A stretch of DNA of 64,000 nucleotides from Plasmodium malariae (GCF_900090045.1 NC_041779.1:950501-1014500); one strand, 5' to 3'. Numbered from the stretch's first letter, positions 1 through 11,807 are shown. The notes: generated by a model not told the origin, from the letters alone. Numbers and translations: made by a program.

Positions 1-66
1 AAAATTTCATGTTTAAACAGAAAAGTATTTCAAAACGGTATTATTGATGAAAATGCAAGAAAAAAA

Positions 67-99
<33 letters not shown>

Positions 100-361
100 A
101 GGTGACACCCAGAAGGGTAGTACTTAAGTGTATATGCGTGTGTGTGCAGATATTTATATGTACAATAAGTATGCATGCGCATGCACATATGCATTATCCC
201 CCCTTTTGTTGCACCTTTTATTTGCTTAAAAGAAGGCACAGACTTTTTAATATACCGAAGAAATGAATTTTTTTTTTTAAATAGCGAAATAACCCCAGTG
301 TAACGTGGCTGTGTTACGTATGTACGTGTGCACCTACACATACACATGTACAAACATATAC

Positions 362-392
<31 letters not shown>

Positions 393-1205
393 GATAGATA
401 TAGATATAGATATATACTTTTTAGCGCACACGACGCACGTAACGTGTGTGGAAAAATGCCTTTCGTCCTTCGAAAAGGTAATATAAATGCAATTGTCTGG
501 ATAAGTAAATACGAAAAAAAAAAAGTAACTTCTTTGAAAAAGGACCTTGCATGTTCAGAATAACTCTGTACTGTATACATATAAATGCAGTTTTGAATGA
601 TTTGTACATAAATTTTTTTTAAATAAAATATTCTTCTCTTTACATATTGAAATTTTATTTGCGCGCGACTTGAAAGGGCTAAAGGGGGAACAAAATAAAT
701 ATAGAAAAAAAATAAAAAAATAAAATAAAAAATAAAATATATAAATAATTGAATGAATTAACGAACATGTTACGAACAAATGAATGAACTGACGAATAGG
801 TGCACAAATGAGTGGGGGCCTCAAAACTCTCACATTATTGAGCACGAACGCGCGCCCGTCCCGTTTTCATACTCGCAACTGCCAGTTCACTACATGCCAT
901 GTTATCATAAAACAAATAGCACAAAAAAAAAAAAAAAAAAAAAAAAGCAATTTTCCCTTTCGCGTAAAAATGATAAAACTAGAAAAGTAAAGGGGGGGGA
1001 GGAATAAAAAAGATAAAGGATGATGAAAATAAAATTGCGCGTCTATTTTTCATTCAGTAGTAACTGTGCACCTGTGGACGTAAATAAGACGTAATGAATT
1101 TCGGAAGGGGCTAAAATGCACTCCTTTTTTACTTTATTTTTTTTCATTCTTTTATTTTTTATTTTTTTTTTTTTTTACCATTTTTTAACTAATTGTACCC
1201 TCTTC
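1..1205. other. Intergenic, no gene seen
   Basis: This stretch lies downstream of the RING-finger gene and reads no convincing protein on either strand. It holds homopolymer A tracts (near 60-98 and 921-945), a TA/GATA microsatellite near 361-415 and a T tract near 1157-1176. All open frames in it are repeat-derived. Confidence 0.7.
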
Positions 1206-3503
1206 TCACTCCCCACAGTAGTGCAGTAGGTACTGCAAAAGATGAGTGGAATTCCAAAAAATCGAGTTGTACTTTTTATTTCTTATACTAAAAAAGAAGA
1301 GCATTAATTTATCGATACTGCAGAAAACTTTTATTTGTTTATGTTCTATATCATTTATAAAATGGAACGACTTGTCAACATGCCACTGAAATCCTTTTTC
1401 AGAATAAGAAAAATTTAAATAGCATAGATCTTGAATGTTATCATAATTCTGCAGATCTTTGTAATTGGTACTAGTACAGGTGCTCATCTTTCTTCCTTTT
1501 CCCAAACAGTTGCTCTCCCCCATCCACTGGTCCTGTTTTTTTGCCTTTCCCCTCTTCATTCGAAGAACTATATTAATGTTTACATTATCTTTTCCGGCGG
1601 AAAAAATCCTAGGTGCACACAAAGGTTGTTCGTCTTTATGTTGTGCATCCTTCTCGTACTCACTTAGGTGCTGGTCCTTATATGTATAAACATCCGTTAT
1701 TAGGATTGTGTAGTCAAGCGGTCTGCAGTTCTTACTATTTCCAGCATTGCAATCACAACCACTATTGTCATTACTTCTACTATCGCTGTCATTACATAAA
1801 ATTTTATTAAGAAACTCCTCACAGTATAACGTAGTATACTCCATGCAACTTGGCACTGCAAATTCATATTTCAAGTAAAAGAGAAAAAACATCAACTCAT
1901 GATCCATCACATAGTTGTTTTTAAAATAATAATCTTTTTTTTCAAAATGCAGGACGGACTCCTGAACCACGAACGAGTCAGCACTGTACTCAGCAGCGTC
2001 ATCCACATACAATTCAACACATTTGCTATTCCACTTGTCAACGATATCAGAAAACAAATGAAGAGAGTTATAAAAATATTTGTGGTATGTATTCGATATT
2101 GTTTTTTCCTTAAGCACGGAGAAGAGTTGTTCTAATTTCTGTTCGTCTGTATATTTATTACGAGAATCCGGGTTATCGTTATGTATTCCATCGCCATCGT
2201 TGTGCACGCCCCTGTGCGTATTCCCCTTCGCCGCAAATGTAACTATCCTTGTCATATACATGTTCTTAAAAATTGGAATGTTCTTCAATACTGTAAAAAA
2301 TAAATTCTTTGCATTATATTCAAAAAGGACAAATACATATTTATTTGATTTGTTTTTTCTTAGCATCTTCATCTGAAACATGTCATAACGTTCATCACTA
2401 TACATCTTCTTTGTCTTATTCTTTTGTTCATCTATATCCTTTCCGCTTTGTAAAATGTCCTCATTTGTTATTAGTAAGGTAGTACTACCTGCTCTTTTTG
2501 TATTCCCAAATATGAAATGGGATGATGATCCTGTTAAATTGCAGGTCGAGTTAGAAAATTTGCTCATAAATCCTGCAAATTTCTCACCCGACCCTTTCGA
2601 TCTTTTTACTTTTTTCCTTTTTAACTGAACGATAAGAAAAGCATCACACGTGATATCATCTATATCTACAGTTTTGTACGGACTATCCCCTTGTGCACTT
2701 TTTTTCCCAAACATCAGATGTATATTATGTATTTGTATGTCTACTCCCTCGTCCCCTTCTTGTACACATTTTATAAATTCATGCATATCGTCAATTTTTA
2801 TTCTTTTATTAAAAAAGGAATAAAATTTCTTAAAAAATGGATTAACTGATTCAACAGAAATATTGAAAGTGTTACATGATTGATCATATTGTTTACCTTT
2901 TCCATCATTATTATAACAATTCAGACTGCTAAATGTTTTATGCTCTTTCTTATCATGTATAGTATGGTACCTACTCACACTATGATTTATACTATCCATG
3001 GAACCCTCGTAATGACTTTGTAAATGTTGTTCATAATTTTGTATATTTGTAATTTCTCTACATTTACAACATCGAACTTTAATTGTTTCATATTCTCTTC
3101 CTAAAAATCTATTAGATACATCTTCTAGTTTGAATTCTTTTATGTCTTTTCTACACATAGGACAATAATTAAATTTATTGAAAGCTTGTTCTATACATTC
3201 TTTGCAAAATATATGAGCACATTTCGTTATTACTGGCTTGAAAAATACTAACATGCATATAGGGCATCGAAAGTTATCGTAATTTTTCTTTTTTTCAATT
3301 ATAACTACAAATCGTTTGTCCTCTCTTTTTATATTCATAGGAAGGAATCTATTCATGAATATATCTACTTGTTTTTTAATGTTCATTCTAATTTCTTGTA
3401 AATAATTTTTTCTATCCATTTTAATATCACCTACTTGGTTAAATGCATTATTCCTCAAGTCGCTTCCAATACCCAGACTGTTTTCATACGCATGTGCATC
3501 CAT
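1206..3503 (-). CDS. RING-finger (C3HC4) protein, putative E3 ubiquitin ligase
   Basis: Single open frame of 765 residues starting at an ATG (3501-3503). Around residues 79-120 there is a C3HC4 RING: CPIC, then CAHIFCKECI, then CPMCRKDI, with the usual spacing of zinc ligands. RING proteins of this type recruit E2 enzymes and pass ubiquitin to substrates. About 25-45 residues further on a CCKC motif followed by two histidines (HLQSH) could form a second small zinc finger. The remaining ~600 residues are Asn/Lys/Asp-rich, carry no domain I recognise and are typical of Plasmodium-specific extension. No signal peptide or membrane segment is evident, so a cytosolic or nuclear role is likely. It is divergently arranged with the TIC22 gene. 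The RING is clear; the substrate and the ligase activity are inference. Confidence 0.85.
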   Translation of the reverse strand: MDAHAYENSLGIGSDLRNNAFNQVGDIKMDRKNYLQEIRMNIKKQVDIFMNRFLPMNIKREDKRFVVIIEKKKNYDNFRCPICMLVFFKPVITKCAHIFCKECIEQAFNKFNYCPMCRKDIKEFKLEDVSNRFLGREYETIKVRCCKCREITNIQNYEQHLQSHYEGSMDSINHSVSRYHTIHDKKEHKTFSSLNCYNNDGKGKQYDQSCNTFNISVESVNPFFKKFYSFFNKRIKIDDMHEFIKCVQEGDEGVDIQIHNIHLMFGKKSAQGDSPYKTVDIDDITCDAFLIVQLKRKKVKRSKGSGEKFAGFMSKFSNSTCNLTGSSSHFIFGNTKRAGSTTLLITNEDILQSGKDIDEQKNKTKKMYSDERYDMFQMKMLRKNKSNKYVFVLFEYNAKNLFFTVLKNIPIFKNMYMTRIVTFAAKGNTHRGVHNDGDGIHNDNPDSRNKYTDEQKLEQLFSVLKEKTISNTYHKYFYNSLHLFSDIVDKWNSKCVELYVDDAAEYSADSFVVQESVLHFEKKDYYFKNNYVMDHELMFFLFYLKYEFAVPSCMEYTTLYCEEFLNKILCNDSDSRSNDNSGCDCNAGNSKNCRPLDYTILITDVYTYKDQHLSEYEKDAQHKDEQPLCAPRIFSAGKDNVNINIVLRMKRGKAKKQDQWMGESNCLGKGRKMSTCTSTNYKDLQNYDNIQDLCYLNFSYSEKGFQWHVDKSFHFINDIEHKQIKVFCSIDKLMLFFFSIRNKKYNSIFWNSTHLLQYLLHYCGE

Positions 3504-3894
3504 GTTTCACCTATCAGAAAAAAAGAGAAATTATTCCTCAACGTGCACTATAGGTTGTTAATGGTTCTATATCCAATCATGAACTCTTTATATGTGTATA
3601 TCGGCAAATCATAAAGCCGTTAACTTACAAAACTGTGTACCTACAATATCGTCCCTGTAAATCTATACCATATATTTTGTTTAAACGCGCTGCATTCACA
3701 GTGCATAACACATTAAAAATATAAACGTGGGTTTACTCTCGAGGACCTGTTAAACAGAGGGCAACAATCGCTTATAAGAAGAACATACACACATATACAT
3801 TCATGTACCTATGTATTAACGTATGTAATTATGCATGTACGTACCTAATTATGTACGTTTGTAATTATACATGTATGTAATTACATATGTATGT

Positions 3895-3998
3895 ATGTAA
3901 TTATACATGTATGTACGTACGTATGTGTGTAATTATACATGTATGTACGTACGTATGTGTGTAATTATACATGTATGTACGTACGTATGTATGTATAT
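3895..3998. repeat. 32-bp tandem repeat, three copies
   Basis: The unit gtaattatacatgtatgtac plus gtacgtatgtgt occurs three times in a row with only a terminal difference, inside a wider TATG/TACG-rich block. Confidence 0.8.
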
Positions 3999-4311
3999 AC
4001 ATGCAATCACTTATATGTGTAAAGCCGTTTCGGAATATACAGAACAAGCGAAGAAGAACGAACCAACAGGCAATATCCAACTGTGCTCCGCTAAAAAATG
4101 CAATTCTTATTTGCAAATTTTAAATGCGCTAAAAAAGAGGGAAATCAAAAAATAAAGAAAGTAAAGAAAATAAAGAAGCTAAAGAAAATAAAGAAAATTA
4201 AAAAAATGAAGAAAATAAAAAAAAATATTTTAAATTAATAAAAACTAAAAAATTAAAAAGTAAAAATGGGAGAGCAGAAAAAATAAGAATAAAAACAGCA
4301 AAACAAAACAT

Positions 4312-4480
4312 AAGAAAAAATAAGAAAAAATATGAAAAAATATGAAAAAATAAGAAAAAATATGAAAAAATATGAAAAAATAAGAAAAAATATGAAAAAA
4401 TATGAAAAAATATGAAAAAATAAGAAAAAATATGAAAAAATATGAAAAAATAAGAAAAAATAAGAAAAAATAAGAAAAAC
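4312..4480. repeat. 10-bp tandem repeat (AAAAAATATG / AAAAAATAAG)
   Basis: About 17 head-to-tail copies of a 10-bp unit alternating between ...TATG and ...TAAG endings. It leaves all frames of the opposite strand open as Phe/Ile/Tyr/Leu repeats, which are not genes. Confidence 0.85.
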
Positions 4481-4686
4481 AAAAGAAGTAAAAAACGAAA
4501 CAAAAAACCAAGCAAAAAAGGAAGGATAGTTTTGACACTTTGCAATTTTGAAATTTATTTTTTCATTTTTCATTTTTCTTTTTTTCTCTTTTTTTTTTTT
4601 TTTTCTTGAAATGCCTCGAATTACTATGCGACTTCATCCTATTTGGGCCATTAGTTCTAAAACCTGTGAAGAGGCAGTTTTGTAAA

Positions 4687-6147
4687 ATGAGTATGTTATT
4701 GTACTTATCTAGGTTTTTTCTATGCTGGTTACAATTATTTTTAGTTAGGAGCAAAAGAGTGGTAGTATTATATGACCATGTGCATATAATAAGTCCCATG
4801 AGAAAGGAGATATTACATATAACGAAGAAGCACAAATTGATAAGAAAATTGAATTTTATTTTTCCAAAAAAAGAAAAGAATAGATATGAAATGAAAAATT
4901 TAGAAAATATTCCTTTATATGTAGTAACTAATGAGTTTGATGAGGTTATTTTATCGTTTAACTGGGACTATGGCAGTGATGAAATAACGAAAAGCCAAAA
5001 GAAGGAGAGTGATGCTTACCACTGCAGTGACGAACAGGGGGTCAACTACAACGGGGGTGGCAGTAGTAGCAGCAATAGCAGCAATAGCAGCAGTAGCAGC
5101 AGTAACAACTTTCAGTATGATGTAGTTTGCCCGGAAAAGGAGAACAGTGATCTGCTATTTCCAGTTGTCAAATATAACGAAAAGAGCAGGGAAGAGATAA
5201 ATTTAAATAAAATACACAACAACAATTGCGTGGGGATTTTTTTTTTTGACGTAAAAACCGCGGAAGCGTACAGAGATGACATTGTACATTTATTCAATAA
5301 AAATTTAAAAGAAAAAAAAAAGAATAAATTATTTTTTGGGTCAAAAATTAAACCGACTAATTTAGAATATTTCCAGAAAATAAAAAACAGCTATAATTTA
5401 AAAATCGACTTTATTCTAATACCACATTATAATGAATTACAAAATATTTTGAAAAATAAGAAAGTGTTTTATGGTACACCCATATATTATATTAACAAGA
5501 TAAGGTTGTATAAGTCTCCTATAAAAAAATATTTTTATCAATTTTTTTTTCACAAAAATTTAAAAAATGATGTCAAAGTCAAAGTTGAACTATATCCAAA
5601 TGTTTTTATCACCTGCACTATTGAAGATGGTAATGATGTTACTGGAGAAGGAGATGATAAAGTAATTACAGAAAATGGTAGTACCACCAATGATAGTACT
5701 ATAAAAGAAAAAAAAAAAAAAAAAGAGAGAGAGGGGAAAGAAAAAAAAAATGATCCCTTCTTAATTATACAACTAGAAACAAGTGATAAAAAAAAATATG
5801 TGCCTATTTTTTTTTCATACGATCAAGCATATAATTTTTATAAAATTTTTTTAAAATATTATAAAAACCATTTCTTCGAATATTGTCTGCCAAAACCAGA
5901 TATTATTTTAAATTCTTTTGAAAATTTACAATACCTATTAAAGATGGCAAATGATAAAAAATTAAAACAATATCATAACATTTTTTTTGTTCCAATGAGC
6001 ACCTCCTATAATGACAATATTTATTCTAATCAAATGAATGTTTTCCTTTTTTACTTGAAAAAAATTTTTCAAAAAATTAATTATGACTTGTTCAGGTCGT
6101 TCAGGAAAAATCTCAACTACTTGATAGAGGATTATTTGTACGAGTGA
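4687..6147 (+). CDS. TIC22: TIC22-like apicoplast protein import component
   Basis: Start chosen at the first in-frame ATG (4687), which gives a 486-residue protein opening with a hydrophobic signal-peptide-like segment (MSMLLYLSRFFLCWLQLFLV) followed by a basic transit-like stretch, the bipartite pattern of apicoplast proteins. The body matches the TIC22 family in order: IPLYVVTNEFDEVILSF, a GIFFF...AEAYRDDI block, FILIPHYNELQNIL, YGTPIYYI, YVPIFFSYDQAYNFYKIF, then PKPDIILNSFENLQYLL and IFFVP near the end. Tic22 works as a chaperone-like factor in the intermembrane space during import into plastids; here that would be the periphery of the four-membrane apicoplast. Plasmodium-type inserts (a Ser/Asn run near residues 120-140 and a Lys/Glu run near 340-355) split the domain. 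Identification rests on family pattern, not on a database match. Confidence 0.85.
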   Translation: MSMLLYLSRFFLCWLQLFLVRSKRVVVLYDHVHIISPMRKEILHITKKHKLIRKLNFIFPKKEKNRYEMKNLENIPLYVVTNEFDEVILSFNWDYGSDEITKSQKKESDAYHCSDEQGVNYNGGGSSSSNSSNSSSSSSNNFQYDVVCPEKENSDLLFPVVKYNEKSREEINLNKIHNNNCVGIFFFDVKTAEAYRDDIVHLFNKNLKEKKKNKLFFGSKIKPTNLEYFQKIKNSYNLKIDFILIPHYNELQNILKNKKVFYGTPIYYINKIRLYKSPIKKYFYQFFFHKNLKNDVKVKVELYPNVFITCTIEDGNDVTGEGDDKVITENGSTTNDSTIKEKKKKKEREGKEKKNDPFLIIQLETSDKKKYVPIFFSYDQAYNFYKIFLKYYKNHFFEYCLPKPDIILNSFENLQYLLKMANDKKLKQYHNIFFVPMSTSYNDNIYSNQMNVFLFYLKKIFQKINYDLFRSFRKNLNYLIEDYLYE

Positions 6148-7527
6148 GCTCAGAGTGAAGCAATCAAACGGGGAAAACATTAGCTGGGTATAGGCGTATG
6201 AACGGCAGGAGGAAAAAAAAACATGAACAGGGTAAGGAGGTAAAATTAACATCCAAATGTGTGTCAATGTATATACATACACACACACATATATATATAT
6301 ACATATATATGTGTATATATGCCAATTCCAACTTGCGATCGGGAGTGTACAACAATTTGCCACTATAGTACTCGCATCGTATGCCACATTTTCGCACAAC
6401 GTCGTTTTGCTATGAAATTGAAATGAAAACAGGGGGTTTATATTTCGCAGAAGAAAAATAAACTATAAAAATCTGGTGTACGTATGTCCATTTATATGTG
6501 TAATTATGTGTGCAAGGTGAAAGCAAAATTTCTGAATTGGTCATATTAATTCTGAACGGGTCATATTAATTTTGAATTGGTCATAATTATTCTAAATTGG
6601 TCATATTAATTCTGAATTAGTCATATTAATTCTGAGTTGGTCATATTAATTCTGAGTTGGTCATATTAATTCTGAGTTGGTCATATTAATTCTGAGTTGG
6701 TCATATTAATTCTGAATTAGCCATATTAATTCTGAATTAGCCATATTAATTCTGAATTAGCCATATTAATTCTGAATTAGCCATATTAATTCTGAATTAG
6801 CCATATTAATTCTGAATTGGCCATATTTTTTTTAATTATTCATTTATAAAAGAATTTATTCGTTTATCCTTGCTTATATGTATACGCATATATTTACCCA
6901 TTTATTTTTGTATTTCATTTTTTCTTTTTTTTTTTTTTTTTGACATATGCAAAATTAATTGAATTTGTAAAAGCTTACATTTAACAGAATGCGTGATTTC
7001 CTTTTAATCACAACGCCCATTTGACGTCATTGCTTTTGATCGATTCGTTTAACTATCGTACAAAGAATATATACCAGTTTCGGCAAATTAATAGAATGGT
7101 TGAAAACTCAGCAGATATAAGGAAACAATTTTTTATGTACAGCTACGGTTCTGGATAAATTTTAACAAAAGCGAAAGCAAAAAAGGAAAAGAAATTAAAC
7201 GTGCGAATGTACTCACGTACGCATAAATTCACGTGAATGTACATGTGCATTAATTTATATACATTTATACTTATATAAACATGCACATACAACATATATA
7301 CATGCATACATATATGTATGCACAAGGTAGAAACGGCGTGCTTCCTTTTTCCGGAAGAACCTCCCCATAATTAATATTATTTTCGCCAAAAGATGAAGAA
7401 AAAAAAAAAAAAAAAAAAAAAAGCAAAATAAATGTAATATAAATGTAATATAAATGTAATATAAGAAAAATCAAAAAATGCAAAACCAAGACTGCAGTCA
7501 TTCATAAACTCCTACCTGAAATATCGC
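6148..7527. other. Intergenic between TIC22 and the kinase gene, no gene seen
   Basis: Both neighbours read rightward, so the right part should hold the promoter of the kinase gene. It contains a large 20-bp tandem repeat (6530-6825), a CA/TA microsatellite near 6270-6320 and several homopolymers. No protein-like frame was found. Confidence 0.6.
6530..6825. repeat. 20-bp tandem repeat, about 15 copies
   Basis: The unit TTGGTCATATTAATTCTGAG and close variants (GAATTAG/GAATTGG endings, tcat or ccat) run without interruption. Copies fall in two sub-blocks, an earlier ggtcat type and a later agccat type, showing recent block expansion. Confidence 0.95.
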
Positions 7528-8211
7528 ATGATGAAAATTGTGCTGTTCGGCGCGCCTGGGGTAGGTAAAGGCACCTTTGCAGAAATTTTATCAAAAAAAG
7601 AAAATTTAAAACATATAAACATTGGGAACATTTTAAGAAAGGAAATAAAAAATAATTCAAATATAGGTAAAGAAGTAAACAAAATAGTCAAAAGTGGAAA
7701 TCTTGTTCCAGATAGTATAATTATAAATATTGTAGAAGAAGAAATAAAACAATGTTATACAGATGAAAGATGTTATTACAAAGGTTTTATATTAGATGGA
7801 TTTCCAAGAAATCTAATTCAAAGTGAAAAATTAAGAAATATGACAGGTATTGACATATTTGTTAATATATTTTTACCGAAATACATTTTAATTCAAAAAC
7901 TGCTGGGAAGAAGAATTTGCTCTACATGTAACAGCTGTTTTAATGTTACAGATATTAGAGTTAACAGTTATGATATGCCTCCCCTCTTACCATCAAAGGA
8001 GTGTAAAATATGTAGAGGAAAAGCAAATCTAATAAAAAGAAATGATGATACTAGTGAAACTATTGCTTATAGATTGAATGCATATGAAGCGAGCAACGTA
8101 CCTGTTCTTAATTTTTTTAAAAATTTAAATTACAATATTGTAGATTTCGAGATAAAAAAAGGGGTAAGAGACTTCGATAGGTTTTACAATGTTATTATGA
8201 AATATTTTTAG
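7528..8211 (+). CDS. GAK: Adenylate kinase family enzyme, probably GTP:AMP phosphotransferase (GAK)
   Basis: A 227-residue nucleoside monophosphate kinase, normal length for the family. It starts MMKIVLFGAPGVGKGT with the P-loop at residues 8-16, then the NMP-binding region (INIGNILRKEI, LVPDSIIINIVEEEI), the FILDGFPRN motif near residues 88-97, and the C-terminal RLNAYE arginine motif. The LID domain (about residues 126-175) has CSTCNSC and later CKIC, a Cys4 zinc-type LID. The enzyme transfers a phosphate from ATP or GTP to AMP, keeping adenine nucleotides in balance. Plasmodium has several paralogues; the choice of GAK rests on my memory of gene order next to CBP20 and CRK3, so substrate preference is not shown by the sequence. 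Two adjacent ATG codons (7528 and 7531) could serve as start. Confidence 0.85.
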   Translation: MMKIVLFGAPGVGKGTFAEILSKKENLKHINIGNILRKEIKNNSNIGKEVNKIVKSGNLVPDSIIINIVEEEIKQCYTDERCYYKGFILDGFPRNLIQSEKLRNMTGIDIFVNIFLPKYILIQKLLGRRICSTCNSCFNVTDIRVNSYDMPPLLPSKECKICRGKANLIKRNDDTSETIAYRLNAYEASNVPVLNFFKNLNYNIVDFEIKKGVRDFDRFYNVIMKYF

Positions 8212-8276
8212 TCATATTTGCGCAGCTACGTGGGAGGAGTGAACGAGTTGGGTTCATTTGCTTTCCATTATATGGG

Positions 8277-8313
<37 letters not shown>

Positions 8314-8874
8314 GCGCGTGTGTGTGTGTACACGTGTTTACGCGCACGTTTGTGTAGACATGAATGTCCCCTTTCAATGCTCCTTTAAAAAAAAAAAAAA
8401 AAAAGGAACTTAAGTTAGCTGCTTTTGTATATATATGTCAAGAAGGAAAAATTTAGCAGTGAAGTAAAATCTTTTATTAAAAATGAAATAAAAATTGTTC
8501 ATTGTACCAATTTTTTTTTTTTTTTTTGTTTTCTCCGAATGGTTAAAATAAAATAAAAAATAATCATAATTATGTATATTTTCATTAGTACCAAAAGTGA
8601 GAAGATGCAAATATTAATTACATGCACCATATATGCCCATGCGCCCATGAGTGACATATGTTATCCTTTTGACTTACCAGTTTTTTGGAAATTGAAGTAG
8701 GGGGAGAGAAGAGGAAGTAAAACAAACAAAAAACATAAAGGTTAGAGTTAAGGGTATAACGCAAAATGTATAATGGGAATAAAGTTATGGATAAAAGATA
8801 ACACCACTAGATGAATGAAAAATAAAATAAAAAAGTAAACGATAACATCAACATGTGCGCATACACACGTATGG

Positions 8875-8921
<47 letters not shown>

Positions 8922-9117
8922 ATGCACACCATGTTAAATAATTCAGAAGTAACAGTAGTGACAAAGAATGACGAAGTTCGCTCGGTACGTGAAAAGGAGT
9001 TTGACCATATAAGGCAAGTACATGTAAAAACATGCACAATGCGATAAAAAAAATAAAAATATCACAATAAAATAATAAAAAAAAAAATAAAATAATAGAA
9101 AAATATAAAAATTAAAT
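8212..9117. other. Convergent intergenic region, no gene seen
   Basis: Lies between the 3' ends of the kinase gene and CBP20. It contains TA microsatellites (about 8280-8307 and 8880-8919) and homopolymer runs. It presumably holds two 3' UTRs. No supported gene. Confidence 0.65.
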
Positions 9118-9679
9118 TTACCCATATTTTTTTCTATCCCTTTTCGTGTGAAAATTATACAATCTGTTATTTTTATTTCTACCAAATGTCATTAAATGTT
9201 GTACATTTGGGTACAGCGTAACAGTTGGTTTTAAGTTGACTTGTTTATTATTTCTAAAATCATTCGAATAAAGAGAATTATTATTGATTAAAGTCCTTTG
9301 TTTAACATTTCTTTCATAATATGTATTATTAACATTCGTATTATCATATTTTCTTTTTTTTGTAATTAAATTATAATCCACTAAGTTATCAAGCACTTTT
9401 GGTCTATCTTCATCATAATATTTATTTCTTTCATCTCTTTTTTGTACCCCCGTTTTTCCTCTTCCATATTTTCTTTTTCCTATTACCCCTAAATCTTCAT
9501 CAACTCTTATAATCCTACCATCTAGTATTGAATTGTTAAGAAAATTAACAGCTTGAGTATAACCTTCTTTCTTTTTATAAACCACAAAACAAAAGCCACA
9601 TGGGAATTTTTCCGTTCTGTGCAGACCCATAATTATGTCTTCAACATCACCTGCCTTGCACATATGCTGCGAGGAATTC

Positions 9680-9720
<41 letters not shown>

Positions 9721-10219
9721 ACCAACATGGATATATGTGCATGGGTGAACATATGTGTAAAAATGGGTACATATATATGTACATATATATATACATATAC
9801 ATACATATATATTTGCTTATATTTTCAGACAAACAAATACAACATGCCCAAACGGCGTGCACTTGCACACACGTGTAAATCAACATTTGAATGCCACGTG
9901 AAGCTAATTATTTATGAACAGTTCAGGAAATGTTCAGAATTTTTAACCTCAAAAAAATAGCTATTTAAAATAAAAAATATAAAATTGATATATGGACAAT
10001 ACAACATACTATGTGTTAAACTTATATATATAATAAAATACATATTATTCTTCTTTGTTTCACCTCATATATTTGCTGCTCTGTTGTATAAATGGACAAA
10101 TTTCCAATATATACAGTTTTTGAAAATTGAATTTTGTTTAACCAGTCTTCATAATCATTGCATAAGGCCCGGTCAAAATATTTTCTTTTCTTGTAAACCT
10201 CCTCGTATAAATGTGTCAT
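9118..10219 (-). CDS. CBP20: Nuclear cap-binding protein subunit 2 (CBP20), two exons
   Basis: Exon 1 is 10064-10219 (52 codons), exon 2 is 9118-9666. The intron (9667-10063) has a GTGAAA donor and a CGCAG acceptor, and joining keeps phase 0, giving 234 residues. The first exon carries the CBP20 N-terminus with a cap-stacking tyrosine context (KKRKYFDRA) and the RNP2 strand VYIGNLSIYTTEQQIYE. Exon 2 continues the RRM: KAGDVEDIIMGL, RNP1 region CGFCFVVY, then RIIRVDEDLGVI and YGRGKTG, the family's cap-pocket tail. CBP20 binds the m7G cap of nuclear RNA with CBP80 and promotes splicing and export. The C-terminal ~90 residues are Asn/Arg/Lys-rich and extend beyond the ~156-residue human protein. 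The intron is inflated by an A tract and a TA/CA microsatellite. Confidence 0.93.
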
Positions 10220-10479
10220 GTTCTACTAGCGCCGCAGTTCGTACTAATATTACCCCTTTCTATAATGTACGTCCGTATGTCAATATACTTGTATGTCGGT
10301 ATACCACTATATTATTAGTTGTGCTTGTACTTAAGAATACCAGTACTTATGTTTATGTCTACGTAGGTATGTACAATGGATACAAACTCAAACAGCCGTT
10401 AAAAAAAAAAAAAGGAAAGTCTCTTATTCTTCTCTCTTATAAATAATTTTAAAAAAGCATAAAATAATAAGACTAAAAA

Positions 10480-10602
10480 TATAAAAAAATTAAAAATTAA
10501 AAAATTAAAAATTAAAAAATTAAAAATTAAAAAATTAAAAATTAAAAATTAAAAATTAAAAAATTAAAAATTAAAAAATTAAAAATTAAAAAATAAAAAA
10601 AA
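10480..10602. repeat. AAAAATTA-type short tandem repeat
   Basis: Runs of 'aaaaattaaaaatt' with units of 7-8 bp fill this stretch without interruption; it has no coding potential. Confidence 0.85.
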
Positions 10603-10951
10603 AATAGCTTCAGTACTACGATTAACGAAAAATTATAAATAATGCGCTAACCATAAAGATGGGGAAAAAATAGATAAGTAGAAAAAATTAAATTTTTATA
10701 ACGACGTAAAAAGGTTCTTTTCACATTAGAAGAGCAATATATTTATGTATATACGTATATATGCTGACATAAGTATATATTTATATATATGCTTTGTATG
10801 TAGAAATTCAAATGATAAAAATCATTTTTGCCGAATGTTAAAAAAAAAAAAAAAAAAAAATTTACGATATTGCTTTTTAATTAAATAATAAATTAAAAGC
10901 ATAGGAAAACCTAAACTAAGGGGATGTTTCGTTCGGCTGAATTTGCCACAC

Positions 10952-10991
<40 letters not shown>

Positions 10992-11800
10992 TATAATATT
11001 ATGTATGTATATAATATAATATATGTATATAATATAATATATGTATATGTGTACATGCACGTTTGTATATATATATATGCATATGTTCATACACGTTTGT
11101 ATATTTACATTTTTGTACACAGATGATCAAATAAGTAATATGCGCAATGTATTAACGGCAAAATGTTCAGAAAAATTAAGTTTATTTTTTTTACGATTTA
11201 TTCTATGCGAAAACTTACTAAAGCGTGAAAGAATTTTAATTGAAAACAAAAGTTAACACATATACGTTTGCTTATCATCAAAAAAATTGAAAAAGGAAAA
11301 AAGGGAACAATGTTTTTCCTTTTTATCATGTTTTCATCGATAGTTTGAATGGTTCCCCTTTATTTTTTTTTTTAATTTAAGCAGACGAGTTAACACCCAT
11401 GAGTTGTATATGCATACATGGGTATTAACATATGTACATGCATTTAAATGTACGAATATATGTATACATTACTGTTTGCATACTTGTATATGTATTCATA
11501 TTAACCGCATAAACCTGTACTATGTATGCATATCCGTATAAACTTGCACGTGAAAAAAACAAATGATCCATTTTTTCGACATGTTTAATGGGGTACGATA
11601 AGGCAAACATGCGCTTTACTTTTAATTATTATAGATTTAATGTTCATTTATAATCACTATATGGTAATGCAAACAAGGGGATGAGAGAACTTTCAACCCA
11701 CCCCCCAAAGCTAATTTATATTCGTTGACATTTCTAAGAATTAAATACTTGGACAAGTGCAGACACGCCTTTTCATTGTGTAAAAGGCATTCGTTTGAAA

Positions 11801-11807
<7 letters not shown>

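Larger units (their letters stand above)
3504..4686. other. Divergent intergenic region between RING gene and TIC22
   Basis: Presumed shared promoter region for two genes read outward. No gene seen. It contains a TATG/TACG-type repeat block (about 3790-4005) and a 10-bp A-rich repeat (about 4312-4480), then a T tract just before the TIC22 start. Confidence 0.6.

Noticed and set aside
4198..4573. Phe/Ile/Leu/Tyr-rich minus-strand frames that look like multi-helix membrane proteins
   Set aside because: They derive from the 10-bp A-rich repeat; residue periodicity equals the repeat.
8880..8920. TA runs as possible terminators or origins
   Set aside because: TA microsatellites are spread evenly through intergenic DNA in this window, and nothing singles these out.
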